Positions 19,867-33,500 of a stretch of 64,000 bases of DNA are shown here, piece after piece (the stretch's first letter is position 1; every line of letters starts with the position of its first letter). The position numbers and the translations under genes are program-made. The stretch comes from Thereva unica (taxonomy: Eukaryota > Arthropoda > Insecta > Diptera > Therevidae). Location: positions 1,674,001 through 1,738,000 of the forward strand of contig OX465285.1 in the NCBI GenBank assembly GCA_949987705.1, in the 5' to 3' direction. A model generated the notes under the pieces. That model made no database searches. It worked only from the letters and a program-made list of their open reading frames with translations, and was not told the DNA's origin.

Positions 19867-21410
19867 ATTAATATTCGTCATTCTTTGCATATTTTTTTTA
19901 TTGTTTGAATTTTTATTTATTTTTTTAATTAATTTCCATCTTCTTTGTAGTTTTTTGTGTGTTTTTAAACACTACCTTCAATCTTTATTACAAACTTTAT
20001 TTTTTCGATTATAAATTTATTTTAATTTAACATGATAAAAACAATTTATTTTTTGTTTAATTTTTAATGGTAATAACTTAGAAATGGAAAAACTTAAAGA
20101 GTGAATAAAAAATAAATAAAATGATAAAATAAAAATAAAATAAATAAAAAAAATAAAAACACAAAAAAACTAATATATTTTCTTCATCTTTTTTTATTTT
20201 TATTAACTAATTTTTTTTATTCGTTTCATTCATTTACAATTTATATTTTTATTTAAATTTTTTTTGTAGAAATTTATTTATTTTTCCTTATTATTTTTAA
20301 TAAATTAGTAAAGTTTAAGTTTATGTTTTTTTTGTCTCTTTTTTTTTGTTTTTAACTTCTATTTAACATTCGCTCTTGATGTTTTTTTATTTTATATGTT
20401 GGGAATTTCGGGATCAATTTTTAATTCTTCATTTTTTTTTTGTTTTATTTTTTATTACATACATTATTAGAATGGGCGCAAAAATTTTGTTTTTTGCCTT
20501 TTATTTTTTTTGTTTTTTTTTTTACTTAAATCTAATAAAAGAAAAATTATAAGAATTTTTTATTTATATTTATATTTATAACATTTCTAGCATAATACAA
20601 AAAAATAAAATTATCGCAACATTGAAAAACTCAAGGCTTTTTGTTTATTTATTTTTTTTTATTTTATTATTTAATGCAGGTTTTCATTTTTTTTTGTTAA
20701 ATTTATTTAATTTCTTTTTTTTTGTTTTTTTAAACGTGGGCAAATTTTACTTAAAATCAAGAAATTATTACACGAGTACGTAAGATTGATTTTTTTATTT
20801 AAAAAGAAAAATTATAAGAATTTTTTTAGATCTTGTTTTTTTGTTAAGCATTTATTTTTTGTATTTTTTTACTTAAATGTTTTTTTTACTAGTTACACTT
20901 TTTTTCTCACTTGCTTATATTTTTCTTTTAAATTTTTAAATTCTGGGCAGTGAATGGAATATATATGTTTTTTTTTCTTCATTTTTTTTAATACTTTACT
21001 TTTTAGTATTTAAAGTTGTCCCTTTTTTTTAAAGTTAAATTAAAAAATAAAACAAAAATTAAAAAATAAATAATAAGTCCCAGATTTTTCATGCTTGGTA
21101 GTAGCATGAATAAATTTAGGATTTTTTATTATTAAAATAAAAATATAAAAATAATTTTCATAAATTTCTGCATTTCCATTTATTTATTTATTTTTTTGTG
21201 TATTGAGGCCTCATTAATATGTATATATTTTTAAAACGCGCTTTTTTGTTGATGTTATTTTGATGTGTAGTTGTGCTAAGGAGAATATTTTAAATATACG
21301 TTTATTTTTTGGTTATTATTGGTATTCACATATTTTTAAAATAACCCTCCATTACTTTTCCCAATATTTGTATTAAGTTCACTGCGTTTTCTTATACTTG
21401 CCTGCTACAC

Positions 21411-21485
21411 ACCTTCAGTTTTAACTGTGCAATTTAACTTTGCAGTCGGACTGTGCAGTTTAATTGCACAGTTAAAACTGAAGGT
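21411..21485. repeat. Short hairpin element
   Basis: ACCTTCAGTTTTAACTGTGC and its inverse flank a short centre holding a second smaller inverted pair (TGCAGTCGGACTGTGCA). The whole 75 bases can fold into one hairpin. It may be a tiny MITE. Confidence 0.65.
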
Positions 21486-21729
21486 ATGTATATATTTGCA
21501 TCTCATGAAAAAATTCATTCTTATTGTAATCCGTATTGATTGTAAATTGTTTGGATTTTTTGGATGGTTTTTTCGAGCATCTACAAACTAATTTTTAAGA
21601 AAAAAGCTTCTTCTGTACTTTAAAAAGTTTCCAGATAACTACCAGAAGCATGACGTTACTCAAAAATATATTTACTGTTAAAGCCATAATAATTTTGCTT
21701 GTAACATCATTTTTTTTACAATCAGATGG

Positions 21730-24700
21730 ATTTCAACATGATCTAGATAGCCCCAGATAGCCCCAACAGGAAGACCTACAAGGTCAATAGATTTCCGAAC
21801 CCATGCAGCAGGGCACCAAATGTGGCCTCAGTGAAGAGGAATTTACGGGATCCTCTTCAATGAGGTCAGTCTGTGACGCAACATGCGGTGGAGTTCCCTG
21901 AGATCACTCCTTTATTAGAAGAAGATCTCCTTAGAAGACCATCTGCGTAAGGGCGGGCATCTTCTGCTCAATCGGAGAGGCGACCGGAAAAGACATCCGC
22001 TTTTAGAAGACAGATGGCGCAACCCGAAAACGTTTTGTACGATTTTTCTAAGCTGAGCACTCCTGGCTCTTCGTGGCCCATGAATAGAAGATAGATACCA
22101 ATCCTCTTAGTGAGAAGAGAGTCAAATCCTCTGGATCCTCTTCAGGCCACAATAAACTGGCGAAAAGGATGAAGGCTCCAGTCATACGGTTTGAAAAGCC
22201 TTCAGAAAAGAAAAAAAAGTCCGACGGACCTACCATGAAGGCTAGAACAGCACCAAAGCCGACCTTTTACCAAATGGCATGGTTACGACTGACTATCAGG
22301 AGACTCTCCTAACCACAGAACGGAGCGGAACAAGTTGGCGTGCAATAGAGTCTTCTGAGGCAATAGCCGAGTTGGTACATGGCTCAGAACAGTCCAGGCG
22401 CCTAGGGGTTGCTGCGTTCCGGGGTATCTAGGCATCACTTGCACGTGACTGAGATGTGTGATGTGCCACCTTGAGTCCTGCGTGGAAGCAAACCTCGTCG
22501 CTATTTCCGGACGGCAACAGAAGGCCCCACTGACACTACTTGGAAGAGTATAGGGGTTCAAAACAGGAACAGGGGTAAAGTACTCCACAAAGTGCACCAC
22601 ACATCATTTACAGAGATGACGTTCTGTGTGGACCAAAGGTCTATTGACAAGCTGAGGCCGACGGGAGACCAAATTGGCTACAAGTTTGGATGTGCAGAGG
22701 GGGCGGCATAAAAACCCATGGCCAAAGCTAGCCCAAGCCAAACTTGCAATGTCCCCTCAGCAACAGCCAGCACCTCGTGAGCCACCACGACCATTTTCGC
22801 TCCGATTACGAAGGAAGCAAAAACCTCGAGGTTGCCAACTGAAGCCTCGCAGGAGTCTGCTCCGGGAATGGGAGACGTAAGTTACTTGAATGTCAGAATG
22901 GTTCCAATATGAAGCTTGTCCAAATAAATCTGCTTCGCGCCAAGGCTGCCTCGGCATTGCAAAACACTATCGTCCCGTCGATCAGGCACGACACCCGACA
23001 CATTTCGACAAAATGGAATAAATCTGAACCAGTCAGCAAATGGCTGGGAAATACACAAGTTCAACAAGAGAAATAAATTTTTCTAATTTCTTGGGTCGAA
23101 CTTTTCACAACGAACGATATCGGACAAAGTTTGTTGTTCTAAATAAATTGAAAACACAAGTAAGTCCATCATTCGGCCTGCACTACTACTATCAACAGTA
23201 GTCCTTCAAATCACTCTACACACTTAGTTCGTAACCTTCCTTCCCAATATATTTATCCCGATTAAATAAACTAAATTTGAACTACCCTCCTCAGCAAAAA
23301 AAAAAGAAATAAAATAAAATTAATACATTTATATATGTATATAACAAGATTTATATATAAAATAAAATATGCAGCCTTAGCTATACACAATAATTATAAT
23401 TATACATAATTATGTAGAAATCACTAAAATTATTACAAGCATATATCAATCACCACAGCAGAAGATAGCATAGCGTATATGCGACGACATTGTGTGATAT
23501 TTTATTAATTTTTACATTCATTCTATTTTTTTAAATTTATTTTTATTGCGGTTTTTATGTTTTTAATTTTACTCATTGACATGCTATTTTAAATTGATTT
23601 TTTCTTTTTTATTTATCCTTTTCTTATTTTTCAAGTTCTTCAATTTTTAGGTTTTTTTTGGGGGGGGGTTTCAAGGTTATTTAAAAAGAAATTAAAAATT
23701 ATAAATTATTTAAGAAAATAGAATTTTTGTTTTATTTTATGTTTATGTGTGTCGATCGGTTCCATATCCTTACAAATTTAATTGTATTACCTTTTTTTCT
23801 TTATTAATTATAATAAAAAAAAAATGTCCATTCCTCAAAATTTATAATATAAATAAAGGAAAAATCATTATTAAAAGAGATGCTAATTTTTAATACTAAA
23901 ATAAAATAAACAAATCGACTTTTATTTTATTTATTTAGTCGAACAACACTATTAAAAACTTGTGCTGAATAATTTCAAATTCATAAAAAATGAATTCAAT
24001 CTCTTTAGTTAATATTCAGCTTCTTTCTAAATAAATTCAGCTTATTAAACTTGAATTCAGCTACACTTTAATTATATGCAGCCTTATCCATATTGAATTT
24101 AGCTTGTATAATCCATGTTTTAGAATATAATAAAGAAATCAATGTTTAATAACTTGATAAATTCGATTTGTAACATTTTTTTTCGTTATCTATCACAAAA
24201 ATAGCATCTTTTATAGGAATTGATTTAAACAAAATAAAAAAAATCCCATCTACACAAGCTGATACTTTACTTTTGAGTACTGCATATTTTACTTTTGAGG
24301 ACTGCAGTACTTGCATTGTTGAAAACACCCATCTCGCTGCAGACTTGATGCCCACCTTGAAGCAAAGAAACTTGGTATGACGAATGCTCACATGGCAGAA
24401 ATAGTATTTGATAGAGCTACCTTTCAAACTTGGCGACTGTATAAATGTACCGAGATACTAACTTCAACCCAGATCTGAGAGCGCATTACATTCGCTTTGT
24501 ATCAGCGAATCAATATCGAGAGACCACAACTGCACTAGCCAGTACAATGTCCAGAAGCAGCTATGGCCTCATTTGACAATCCCTTCTCAGATTAAATCCA
24601 CAAAATACCGGGCGATATCAGGCGTGAAGGTGAGTCATTTGCAAAGTTGACAATATCTTTGACAGAAGTTGTAGAGACTGGTTTGAAAATAAATGCACGG

Positions 24701-25400
24701 GGCGATTAAATGTAAGATAACGGGTTGGACACACCGCCAAATGGGGCCCTATCGCCGCTCCTTTGGAATATAACAGTCAATGAAGTGCTGATAACTCTAA
24801 AGGAGTCTGGGTGCACCACGGTGGCCTGATGATAATGGTGACCGGCAAGTACATCTCAACAATAAGGTATATAATGGAACGAGCATTGGACACTCTTTTT
24901 CCTTGGCTACCACAAAGGGTCTAGGCGTTAACCCAGCCAAGATTGAATTAGTGCTCTTTACAAGGAAGCATAGACTTCCTAATTTTCCTTGTTTAAGACT
25001 CTGCGATGAAACACTGCAACTTAAGGAGGATGGAAATTTTTGGGTCTCATACTCGATAGGAAACTAACGTGAAGGCGGAATCTTCTAGAGGGGGCCAATA
25101 AGGCCAGTACAGCTCTCTTCTTATGCCAGAGAACGATCGGAGTTGGGGCCTTACACCTCGCATCGTTCAGCCGTAATCAGTCGCATCTTATTCCTTTGGA
25201 CATGCATGCTGAGCAAATGGCAACCCAGACGGCCGCCAGGACAAAAGCTTCCCTTAGATGGGCTCCATGGGATGGTGCTGACCGGTCATTGTGCCTTCGT
25301 CGAAGTCACTTTTTCAGCAAAGAAAGTATAGACGGTAGGTCGTTGGTTTTTAAGCCTTGTGAGCACCTTCGTAATGTTTGTTAAGCCAGGCCAAAGTGAT
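21730..25400 (+). mobile_element. Degraded LINE of LOA/R1 type
   Basis: The plus strand encodes KLVQINLLRAKAASALQNT at 22905-22965, the typical start of the endonuclease domain. Much later comes GLGVNPAKIELVLFTRKHR and FLGLILDRKLT (24900-25075), then ANKASTALFLCQRTIG and a C-terminal block around 25200. The order is right for one element, but AT-rich DNA (23300-24450) separates the two parts and many frames are broken. ORF1-like sequence before 22600 could not be identified with confidence. Confidence 0.65.
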
Positions 25401-27417
25401 GCTTTTACGAAGCGCATCATTCTGGGTTCAAAAGTATAAAGAATGGGTCTTATACAGGCGATCGTCAACTTTCCCTGCTGCCAAAGCGATTCTCAGCACT
25501 CCCTCGTAAAAAAATACCAAATGAGGCACAGGGGGCTGTAAGTCCAATAGCTCCAAAATAAAAAACCGTTTGCAGCTAAACATTTCACAAGAGTTCCCGT
25601 GACGGTGAGTGACGATAAGTACAATCGTAAAATATCATTGTGTCTAATACGTTCCAAATATCAAATTGAAAACATAAAACATAAAAACACAAATATACAC
25701 TTAAAAATAAAGGCCAGATCTTTCTGTATTGTTCATTAAATTTGTCCTTTCCTTGCTTGCGTGTCCAACTATTAAATTAAACTTAAAAATATTAACAATA
25801 TTACTTGTTTTAAAATTTGGTTTTTTAGCTTGTAATTAATTATTTTAATTTGTTTTTATTATTTTCATCTTGCATCTTCTTTTTTCTTGTTTAAATACAT
25901 ATATTACAATGAAACTGAAATATATATCGCTTTTATCATCATTTTTGCATTTTATTTATACATATATAATAATTATATATATTTTATATTAATAATAACA
26001 TATTAACAATTATTCTTAAATAAAAAAAAACAAAAATTTGAAAATAATTTATTAAAACAGAAAAAAAAATTAAAATAGGTAAACAATTTTTAAAAATTTT
26101 TTGCATTTTTTTTTTGTTTTTGGTTTTGAAAAATTATCAAATTACATAATATTTTTTTTATTTATTTATTTATTTCCTAACATTAGAAACTATATCAACA
26201 TTTTATGTTTTTTTTTTTAAATTTTTCTTTGTTTTTTTAATTAGCATTAAATGGAAATTATTATTTTTTTTATAATTTTTTTTAATTTTAATTTTTTTTT
26301 AATTATTAAAATTAATTAATTAATAATAAAATTAAGTAAATTCAGCCACTTTTTATATTTTGTCGTGTACTTTCTCTTTCATTTTTTTGTTGTTTTTTTT
26401 TATATCTTAAAAATACTATTTAAAGATTTTTTTTTGCTAGTCAGGTTTTTTTGTTTTTTAGTTATTATACTTCATTTTTAATTTCTTTTTACTTATTATT
26501 AATTAATTAAATTAATTAACAATTATCATCATTCTTTAAATTATATTTTTATGCTTTTTTTCCATTTTTTTTGTTAAATCTTTTACAGTTCTGACACATT
26601 TTTTGTTTTTTTTTTGTTTATTAATTTTTCATTAAAAAATAAATAAATTTTGCTTAATAGTTTTTGTTTTTAGTTTTATGATTAAACTTATTATTGTTAG
26701 CTTCAGTGATTTTACACGCGAATTTTTTTAGCTTTGTTTTTCTAGGATGTTTTTACTTTTAAACTTTTGTTTTTAGTTTTTTGGGATAAATTAAATTATT
26801 TCATTTTTGTTTTTAATTTTAAGTTTAAATTTAAAAATAAAAACAAAATATACTTTTTATTTATTTTTTAAATATCTGATTTTTTTTAAATTGTTTATTT
26901 TTTTGTGTGTATGCTGTTTGCTGTTTTATAAATTTTATTTTAAGTTTGGAATTTGCCCATTTTTTTTGTTTTTAAATTTCAAATTGTTTTTAGTTTTTAC
27001 CTTTTTTGTTGTTGTTAAATATAACCCGCCACTACAGATTCTGTTTTAATATATTTTGTTTTGTTTTTTTTCATAGCTACTATTTTTATTTAATTCATTT
27101 TCTTTATTTTTACTCACATTTTTGTGTTTTATTATTTAATAAATACAAGAAATAAAATTAAAAATTGTTTTTTTTTTGCTGTTTTTGTTTGTTGTTGACA
27201 ATCGAACATTCTCTGTGTGTGTGTGTTGTTTATGTGAAATGATACACTCTCTTTTTATTTTTTATTTTTTAATTTTTTTTTATGAAAAAGTTTATTTTAA
27301 TTATTAAGATTCTTTTTTTTCTGTTGTTAAATTTATTTATTATCTGTTTGACTACTAAAAAAATTAATCGTTCTTATTTTTTACTGATTTTTTTTTTGTA
27401 TTTTTTTTTTGCAGATA

Positions 27418-29096
27418 CACTACCGTGCAAAAGTATAAGGACATCATCGAAATAATTGATATTTTTGAGTTTGTGATTGTTTTTTATTGTGTTCAACAGC
27501 ATTTTATGATTAAATCTTGTATAAAAATGAGAAAATAGAGTATTTTGTTATGATTCACATAAATTTGCCTTAAATTAGCGAATTATTATTAGTCAAAATG
27601 ATGGTGTTATGAAGATATCAAAACTTTTTTTTTAAGTATCATCATAGTTTATTTCAAACGGTTTAAATTTCGGTGTTAATGTCTTAAACAGTCATTCTGG
27701 ATCATTTGAGTACCTGTCAAAAACAAACGATCCTTTGCGCCATTTCCTGTGTTCTGTGTCCACTAGAACAGTCTAAATTCATTCCCGTCATTGTTTAAAT
27801 GGGCAAAACCTATGGTAATCGCTGGAAATGGCTCGTAAAAAAGAAATTTCACTTGAAAAACGTTCTCAAATACCCTTTTGGAGAAAAGTGGGCAAAACAA
27901 TTCGTGAAATTGCAAATATTGTTGGTGTTTCAAAGTGTCGAATTGAAACTACGTTGAAGCGGTTCGCCGAAACCAACTCAAATATTAATCGAAAACGTTC
28001 TGGCCGACCTAGAAAAACAAATCCAGCTGATGGTCGACACATTTTATTGATGAGCAAGCAAAATTGATTCAAAACAGCACCAGACGTTCGTGCCAAAATC
28101 AACGAAACCCCCGTCGAACCCAATTTCGGCGGATACTGTTAATCGTCGTTTACGAGAGAAGGGATATTTTTTGGTGGCGTTGCTGCGAAAAAAACCACTT
28201 CTACGACCACAAAACAAGCGGAAAAGATTATTGTTTGCTAGAAAATACAAAGATTGGTCAGAAGATCAGTGGAAATCTGTGTTATGGACCGATGAATCAA
28301 AGTTCGAGATTTTTGAATCCAGGCGGCGCAAGTATGTTCGTCGAAATAAAGATGAGCGGTATAATCTCCAATGTATTGCGCCAACAGTTAAACATGGCCG
28401 AGGCTCCGCTATGATCTGGGGATGTTTTAGCTACGATGGTGTTGAAAAACTGGTCAAAATCGAAGGAATAATGCGAAAGGAACACTATCACAATATTCTT
28501 CAACGAAGTGCCATTCCATATGGAGTTGACTTGATCGGCAACGGAATTATCATTCAACAAGATAATGATCCCAAGCACACCTCTCGTCTGTACATGAACT
28601 ATCTACGGTCTAAGGAAGAGGAAGGTGTGCTCAAAATCAAGGATTGGCCGCCGCAATCCCCTGACGTGAACCCGATCGGAATTATTTTTGGGCTGAGCTC
28701 GACCGGCAGGCGAAAAAGATGTACGTGACGTCGTGACCAGAGAAAACTAGCTGTGTTCGACAGTCTAAAAGTGGCTTGGGACAATTCTCGAAACTGAAAC
28801 ACTTCAAAAATTTTGTCGAAAGGCTTCCAAAAATTTGCGCTGCAATCATCAAAGCACGAGGTGTGGACACATTGATGAAAAAAACCCTGATTTCACTTGT
28901 CGTGATATTTTCGGTATTTCAAAAATATTTCTACACAAAATTTGCATTTAATTAACATAAATCATAACAAAATAGTTTATTTTCTAGTTTATATACAAAA
29001 TGTAATCATAAAATGCTGTTGAACACAATATAAAACAACGACAAACTTAAAAATTCGATTTTTTCGATGATGTCCTTATACTTTTGCACGGTAGTG
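27418..29096 (+). mobile_element. Tc1-like DNA transposon with long TIRs, inactive
   Basis: The element is 1,679 bases and flanked by TA. The outermost 35 bases of each end are identical after inversion (CACTACCGTGCAAAAGTATA onward), and weaker inverted similarity runs on for about 100 bases. The transposase frame starts near 27828 with helix-turn-helix residues and KRSGRPRKT. A TGA at 28065 and a frameshift near 28110 break it. The catalytic blocks WTDESKFEIF and QQDNDPKHTS are present. The third acidic position reads NPIG, beside another frameshift. Between the second Asp and that Gly lie 38 residues, where Tc1 has 34. Confidence 0.9.
27828..28728 (+). pseudogene. Tc1-family transposase, broken
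   Basis: The protein would cut and join DNA at the element ends through an RNase H-like DDE fold. It is split into an N-terminal frame (27828-28067, DNA-binding region with GRPRKT) and a catalytic frame (28090-28728). The breaks are a nonsense codon, a frameshift, and replacement of the third catalytic residue by Gly next to a one-base loss, after which the WAELDRQA-like continuation is out of frame. It cannot be functional. Confidence 0.88.
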
Positions 29097-30475
29097 TACT
29101 TTTTTTTACTTAAAAAAATTATAATTAAAAATAGCGCATGCTTCTGAGTTCATCTTTATTTATTTATTTTTATTTTTTTTATTTCTCTTTATACTTTTTT
29201 TGTATTTATTTTTTTTTCATCATTTTTACTTTTTTTTTGGTGTCAATCTAAAATAGCGTTTTTTTTTTGTTATATTTTTTGTTTTTTTTTTTATGTTATT
29301 TTATTATAAATATTTTTCATTTTTTTTTTACCTTCATACATTATAATTTTTAACAACTGAATTTTTTTTGTTTTATATTTAAATTTAAATTTACTTTTTT
29401 TTATGTAAACATTTATTCGGTGTTATTTGTTCTCACTATGCATATATACTCATTTTTTTCACTAATTTTTTTTTATTTACTTAAACTTAATTATTCATTT
29501 TTTTTTGTTTTGCGGAATTTATATTTGCATTTATTTTTATTTTTTTATTTATCATCTTAAACTACTTAAAATTTAGAGTGGTTGTTGTTGTTTTTTTTTT
29601 TATTTATTTATTTATTTATTTATTCTTCAATTTATCTCATCAATTTCTATATAGATTTTCACTAGGAGAGAGGGGGGCGTTGCTTTATTAATATGAGAAT
29701 GGGGGTGGAGAGAAGGTAAAAATTAAAATATTAATTTTTTTTTGGTTTTTGAATAATAGATTTTTTGTTCATTTTTTTTTGTTTAAATAATTATTTTTTT
29801 TTTCTTTTTATAATATACTTTTTCGCCTTATATTTTACGTTTTTTTAGTTTTTTTTCTTTCATTTTATTGTGTGTTAATGCGTGTGTGTTGGTGTGTGTA
29901 TTTTTTTTTTGTAGTCTGTAGATGCATGTGTATGTAACAGTGGGGGTACAGGTAAATTTATTTATTTATTTATTTTTTGGTTTTGTTTAATATTATCTAT
30001 AATTAAGGGGAAAATTTTATGTAAATTTCATTGATTTTTTACTTGTTCTTGTTCTCATTGTATTTATTTATGTTTTTTTTTGTTTTTTATTTATTTATAT
30101 TTCATTTTTATTTTTTTCTTGTGATTTTTCTGGCCATTTTTGTGTGTGTGAGGATTGATTTTTGTGTGTGTGAGTTGTTCTCGTTTCTGTTTTTCTTTAT
30201 TATTAATGAATGTATTTTATAATTTATTTATATATTAATTATAATTTATTTTTTTTTCGTTTTTCGTGTGTAATGTCTGTGAGAATTTGTTGAATTTTTT
30301 TTATGGTTTTATTAGTTTTGTTTTTGTTTTTTTCTTTAATTGCTATTTACTATTATTAATTTTATGTTTTGTTTTGTTTTTTTTATTTTAAATTTGTTGA
30401 ATTGTTTTTTTTTTTGTTATTTATTAATTTTATTTATTTTTTCTGAACTTTTAACTTAAAAAATGCTGCCATTTC

Positions 30476-30579
30476 TTAATCAACCATCAATTCGAAATGG
30501 ACGGATCCTCTTCTTTCTGAACGATCATGATGAATGTTGCGTGCCCAAGCTTTACATTCAATATTAATCAGAACACCAG
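30476..30579 (-). CDS. nrv2: nrv last coding exon
   Basis: This 104-base exon encodes [20 protein letters not shown] and ends with a TAA stop after FELMVD. It holds the sixth disulfide cysteine. The phase-1 acceptor TTTTTAG joins correctly to the exon at 40250. Several AATAAA hexamers lie within 50 bases after the stop. Confidence 0.9.
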
Positions 30580-33500
30580 CTAAAAATGTAAAGAAAGTAA
30601 ATATTTAGTTTTGTTTGTTAAAATAGTTGGAATTATATTCGACAAACAATTCTTTAGTAGAAGAAAAATTTTAAAAGGTTGGATGTGCTCAACAAAACTA
30701 CTATCTATTAACTAGATTTCTCTTAACTAGTTTTCAACCAGCTCAACAAAGATACCTAAAATCCTAGATTACAGAAGGATATAAAGAAAATTGTAGGGTA
30801 TGTTTTGAATAGATTGGTTCTTTTTAATCTATAAACCCATGGGCGGTGCTTTCATAGGTGCTAATGGTGCACTTTCATCGGGCGCAATTTCACAACTTAG
30901 GATTTAAAAAAAAATGATGATCTGTAACACTCTAACAAATAAATTTCAACGGGCCCGGCTAAAACGTTATGATTTATCGGCCCAACACCCCTACGAATTT
31001 TTGTTCTTCTAGCCAACACCACACGGCAGCTTTGTAAAATTAGCAAAAACCTTCCTGTATACACGATTACCAATATTATTGTTATATTAATTTTCATCAA
31101 ATTTGCTTTTGCGCAAATTACGAAGATTATTTCTCCCATCCACCGAATGTTTGTGTCTTTTTCCATCGTCTTTCACTGCGATAAAAAAAATGATGAGCTA
31201 ATGGGGCGCAATATGGCATTGTACACCGGGTGCAAAAGACCCAAGCCCTGGCCGTGCATAAATCATCATCATAAGGAAGAATAAGGGTATATTTATTTAA
31301 GAAAGAAAACGAAAAATATGAAAGTGTATTAACTCACCGACATTTTCAGAAGTGGTTATTGAAGGATTTAGAATATAGATGTGGAGAATGAAGGAAGTAT
31401 GGCCAGAATAGCAGATGCATCTGGGTGGCAACTTACCAGAATATAACGAATAACTGAAGACGTTATTGTCGAGGATAATGAAAATATTTGTACCAATGGT
31501 TGGAACCGAAATAGTATACACCTAGTATAAAGTGATAAGGTCGAGTAACGTCCTCTTAGTAATATGAATATTCTCAATCAAGTTATTCTAGTTTGAGTCT
31601 CATGTCATCGGACTTGCGGGCAATAAAAAGGCAGAACTTCTATGGAGGCGCAAAAGGTGCTATCACCAATAAATTGATGGCGCTTTTGTACCTTGTCCAG
31701 CCATGTCAAAGGTCGTTTTTTTGGCGCCACGATTTGTATTTAAAGGGAGGCCGAGTGTAGGATTTGTAGAATATTGTCAAGGACAGTGGATTTGTTGATC
31801 GAGGTCTTTGAGGCATTTAGTCCTAGTAGTTTCACTTATTGCGAGTATGTCCGGGGCATGTATAAATCAATGGCACGATTACGTCCACTTTCTTAGTAAG
31901 TAGGGACTCCGACCATCTGACTCTGATGAGGCATATCGAGCACTGGACGTCCACGACTCGTTTCGTCACCTCTAACCGGCTTCTTTCTGTGCCGTACGTG
32001 AAAAATTAGAGCGCAACAGAAAATACTTATATCAAGACATTTCTTGGTTTGATAACTGGCCACCTATGGAGGATAAGAAGGGCCCATAACTTCAGCTGGC
32101 GGCTAAACCTTGATAAATTATATGACTGCGCACGATGTTCTCTGTCGACTGCCGCGGAAAAGCTAAGTCCATGAGACACAAAATACTAGACCAAATGTTA
32201 AACGTATTCAAGCGGTTTGACCTACAAATCAAATGTGTAGGATTATGATACAATAACGGAAAAATGCAGGAGGTGCTATAGGCCGCACCAAAACAGATGG
32301 GAAATGAGCGCCGCATATTGAGAATATAAATGAGCCAATAATTTGCGTTTTTAAACAAACAGAGTGACGTCGTCCGTTGGTAGGGACTTGAGACTCTCAT
32401 TATGTATCGAAAAAGTACGTTGGCAATAATGACGGACCCTTCGATTGTAACAATTTGCCTTCGACAATGTATCATAATGAAAACATGATGGAGGGGATGT
32501 GATTGATGAGCATGAGATAGATGTGCGGCACCAGCCAAATCACTTAAAGGTGGTCTTTTGAATATAAATAATAAGTAAAATCAAACGTGGAAAGCTGAAT
32601 TCAAACCATATTTTTAGACCAAACAGAGATGGGTTGAAGGAGCTTCACAATGGCGCTGGAGTTGTCTTACTTAACCAGAGTAAAAATACGGGTAGCATGA
32701 AATAAGCATGGTACCGCTAAGTAAAAATCTACTTTTTCAAATGCAGCCCGTTACAGGCGTGTTATTAATAAAAGTCGCACGGAATAGTGCAAACGAAGCA
32801 CGGTACGCTTACAATTTTTTAGACTAAAGGGAGCAAAATTGGGGCTTTAATAAATTGTATAGGACGAAGAAAACGAGCAATTATCTTGAAGACCAAGACA
32901 GCAGTATACTCAATAGAGCGGTTCTCGTTCGATTGCGTAGGTCAAGCAGCATTGGAGGGTGATTAGTACTAAGTAAGGGGACCGCTTGGTAAAACGACAC
33001 TGCCAAATCGATTTGCCCAGAGCGTACCATTACTGTCTGTAGTGTTTGTTACCAAAATTTTCATTAAATACTGACTCTGAAGACAAAACTTGATGAAAAT
33101 ACTTTGGATGTATACTTTCTTTGTTACTTTGTACCCGGTAGCTACAGTTCATGTCACATGTAGGGGTACATCTACCGTTGTGTTACAAAATACGAAGAGT
33201 GATAAGAAAAAAAGTGATTTGGAAAGTTGTTTTGTTGTTCAGAATGCCGTGAATAAATCCTTAATAATTTCCACTAGGTCCAGTACAAAACCCTTCATAA
33301 ACACCCATCATCACATGATGTAAGACCCTAATAACGAAAGTCTGACATGTACATTTCTGACATCAAAATTCAATTTATTATACCCAATCACAAAATTCAA
33401 TATAAAAATCACTTTTGAATACAAAATCATCCCTTCCTCATCATTTTCTGTGTGTATAGACGTCAATTACTCTCTAAACTCGTCCTTTCTATCTAATAAA

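Larger units (their letters stand above)
18840..30450. repeat. T-rich low-complexity tract interrupted by TEs
   Basis: Plus-strand T runs dominate 18840-21350, 23500-23900, 25700-27400 and 29100-30450, with very few C or G. In the nrv sense this is an A-rich stretch starting at the nrv stop. The TEs at 19649, 21411, 21730-25400 and 27418-29096 interrupt it and have normal composition. It may be a very long nrv 3' UTR or simply intergenic low-complexity DNA. Open frames inside it are poly-Phe artefacts. Confidence 0.7.

Noticed and set aside
26807..27049. Poly-Phe/Leu open frames in the T-rich tract
   Set aside because: They are products of T-rich low-complexity DNA (likewise at 19224 and 30031) and carry no conserved motif.
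33090..33323. Small secreted protein with a signal-peptide-like start
   Set aside because: The hydrophobic start is short, the rest has no motif, it is antisense in an nrv intron and has no visible promoter or splice support.
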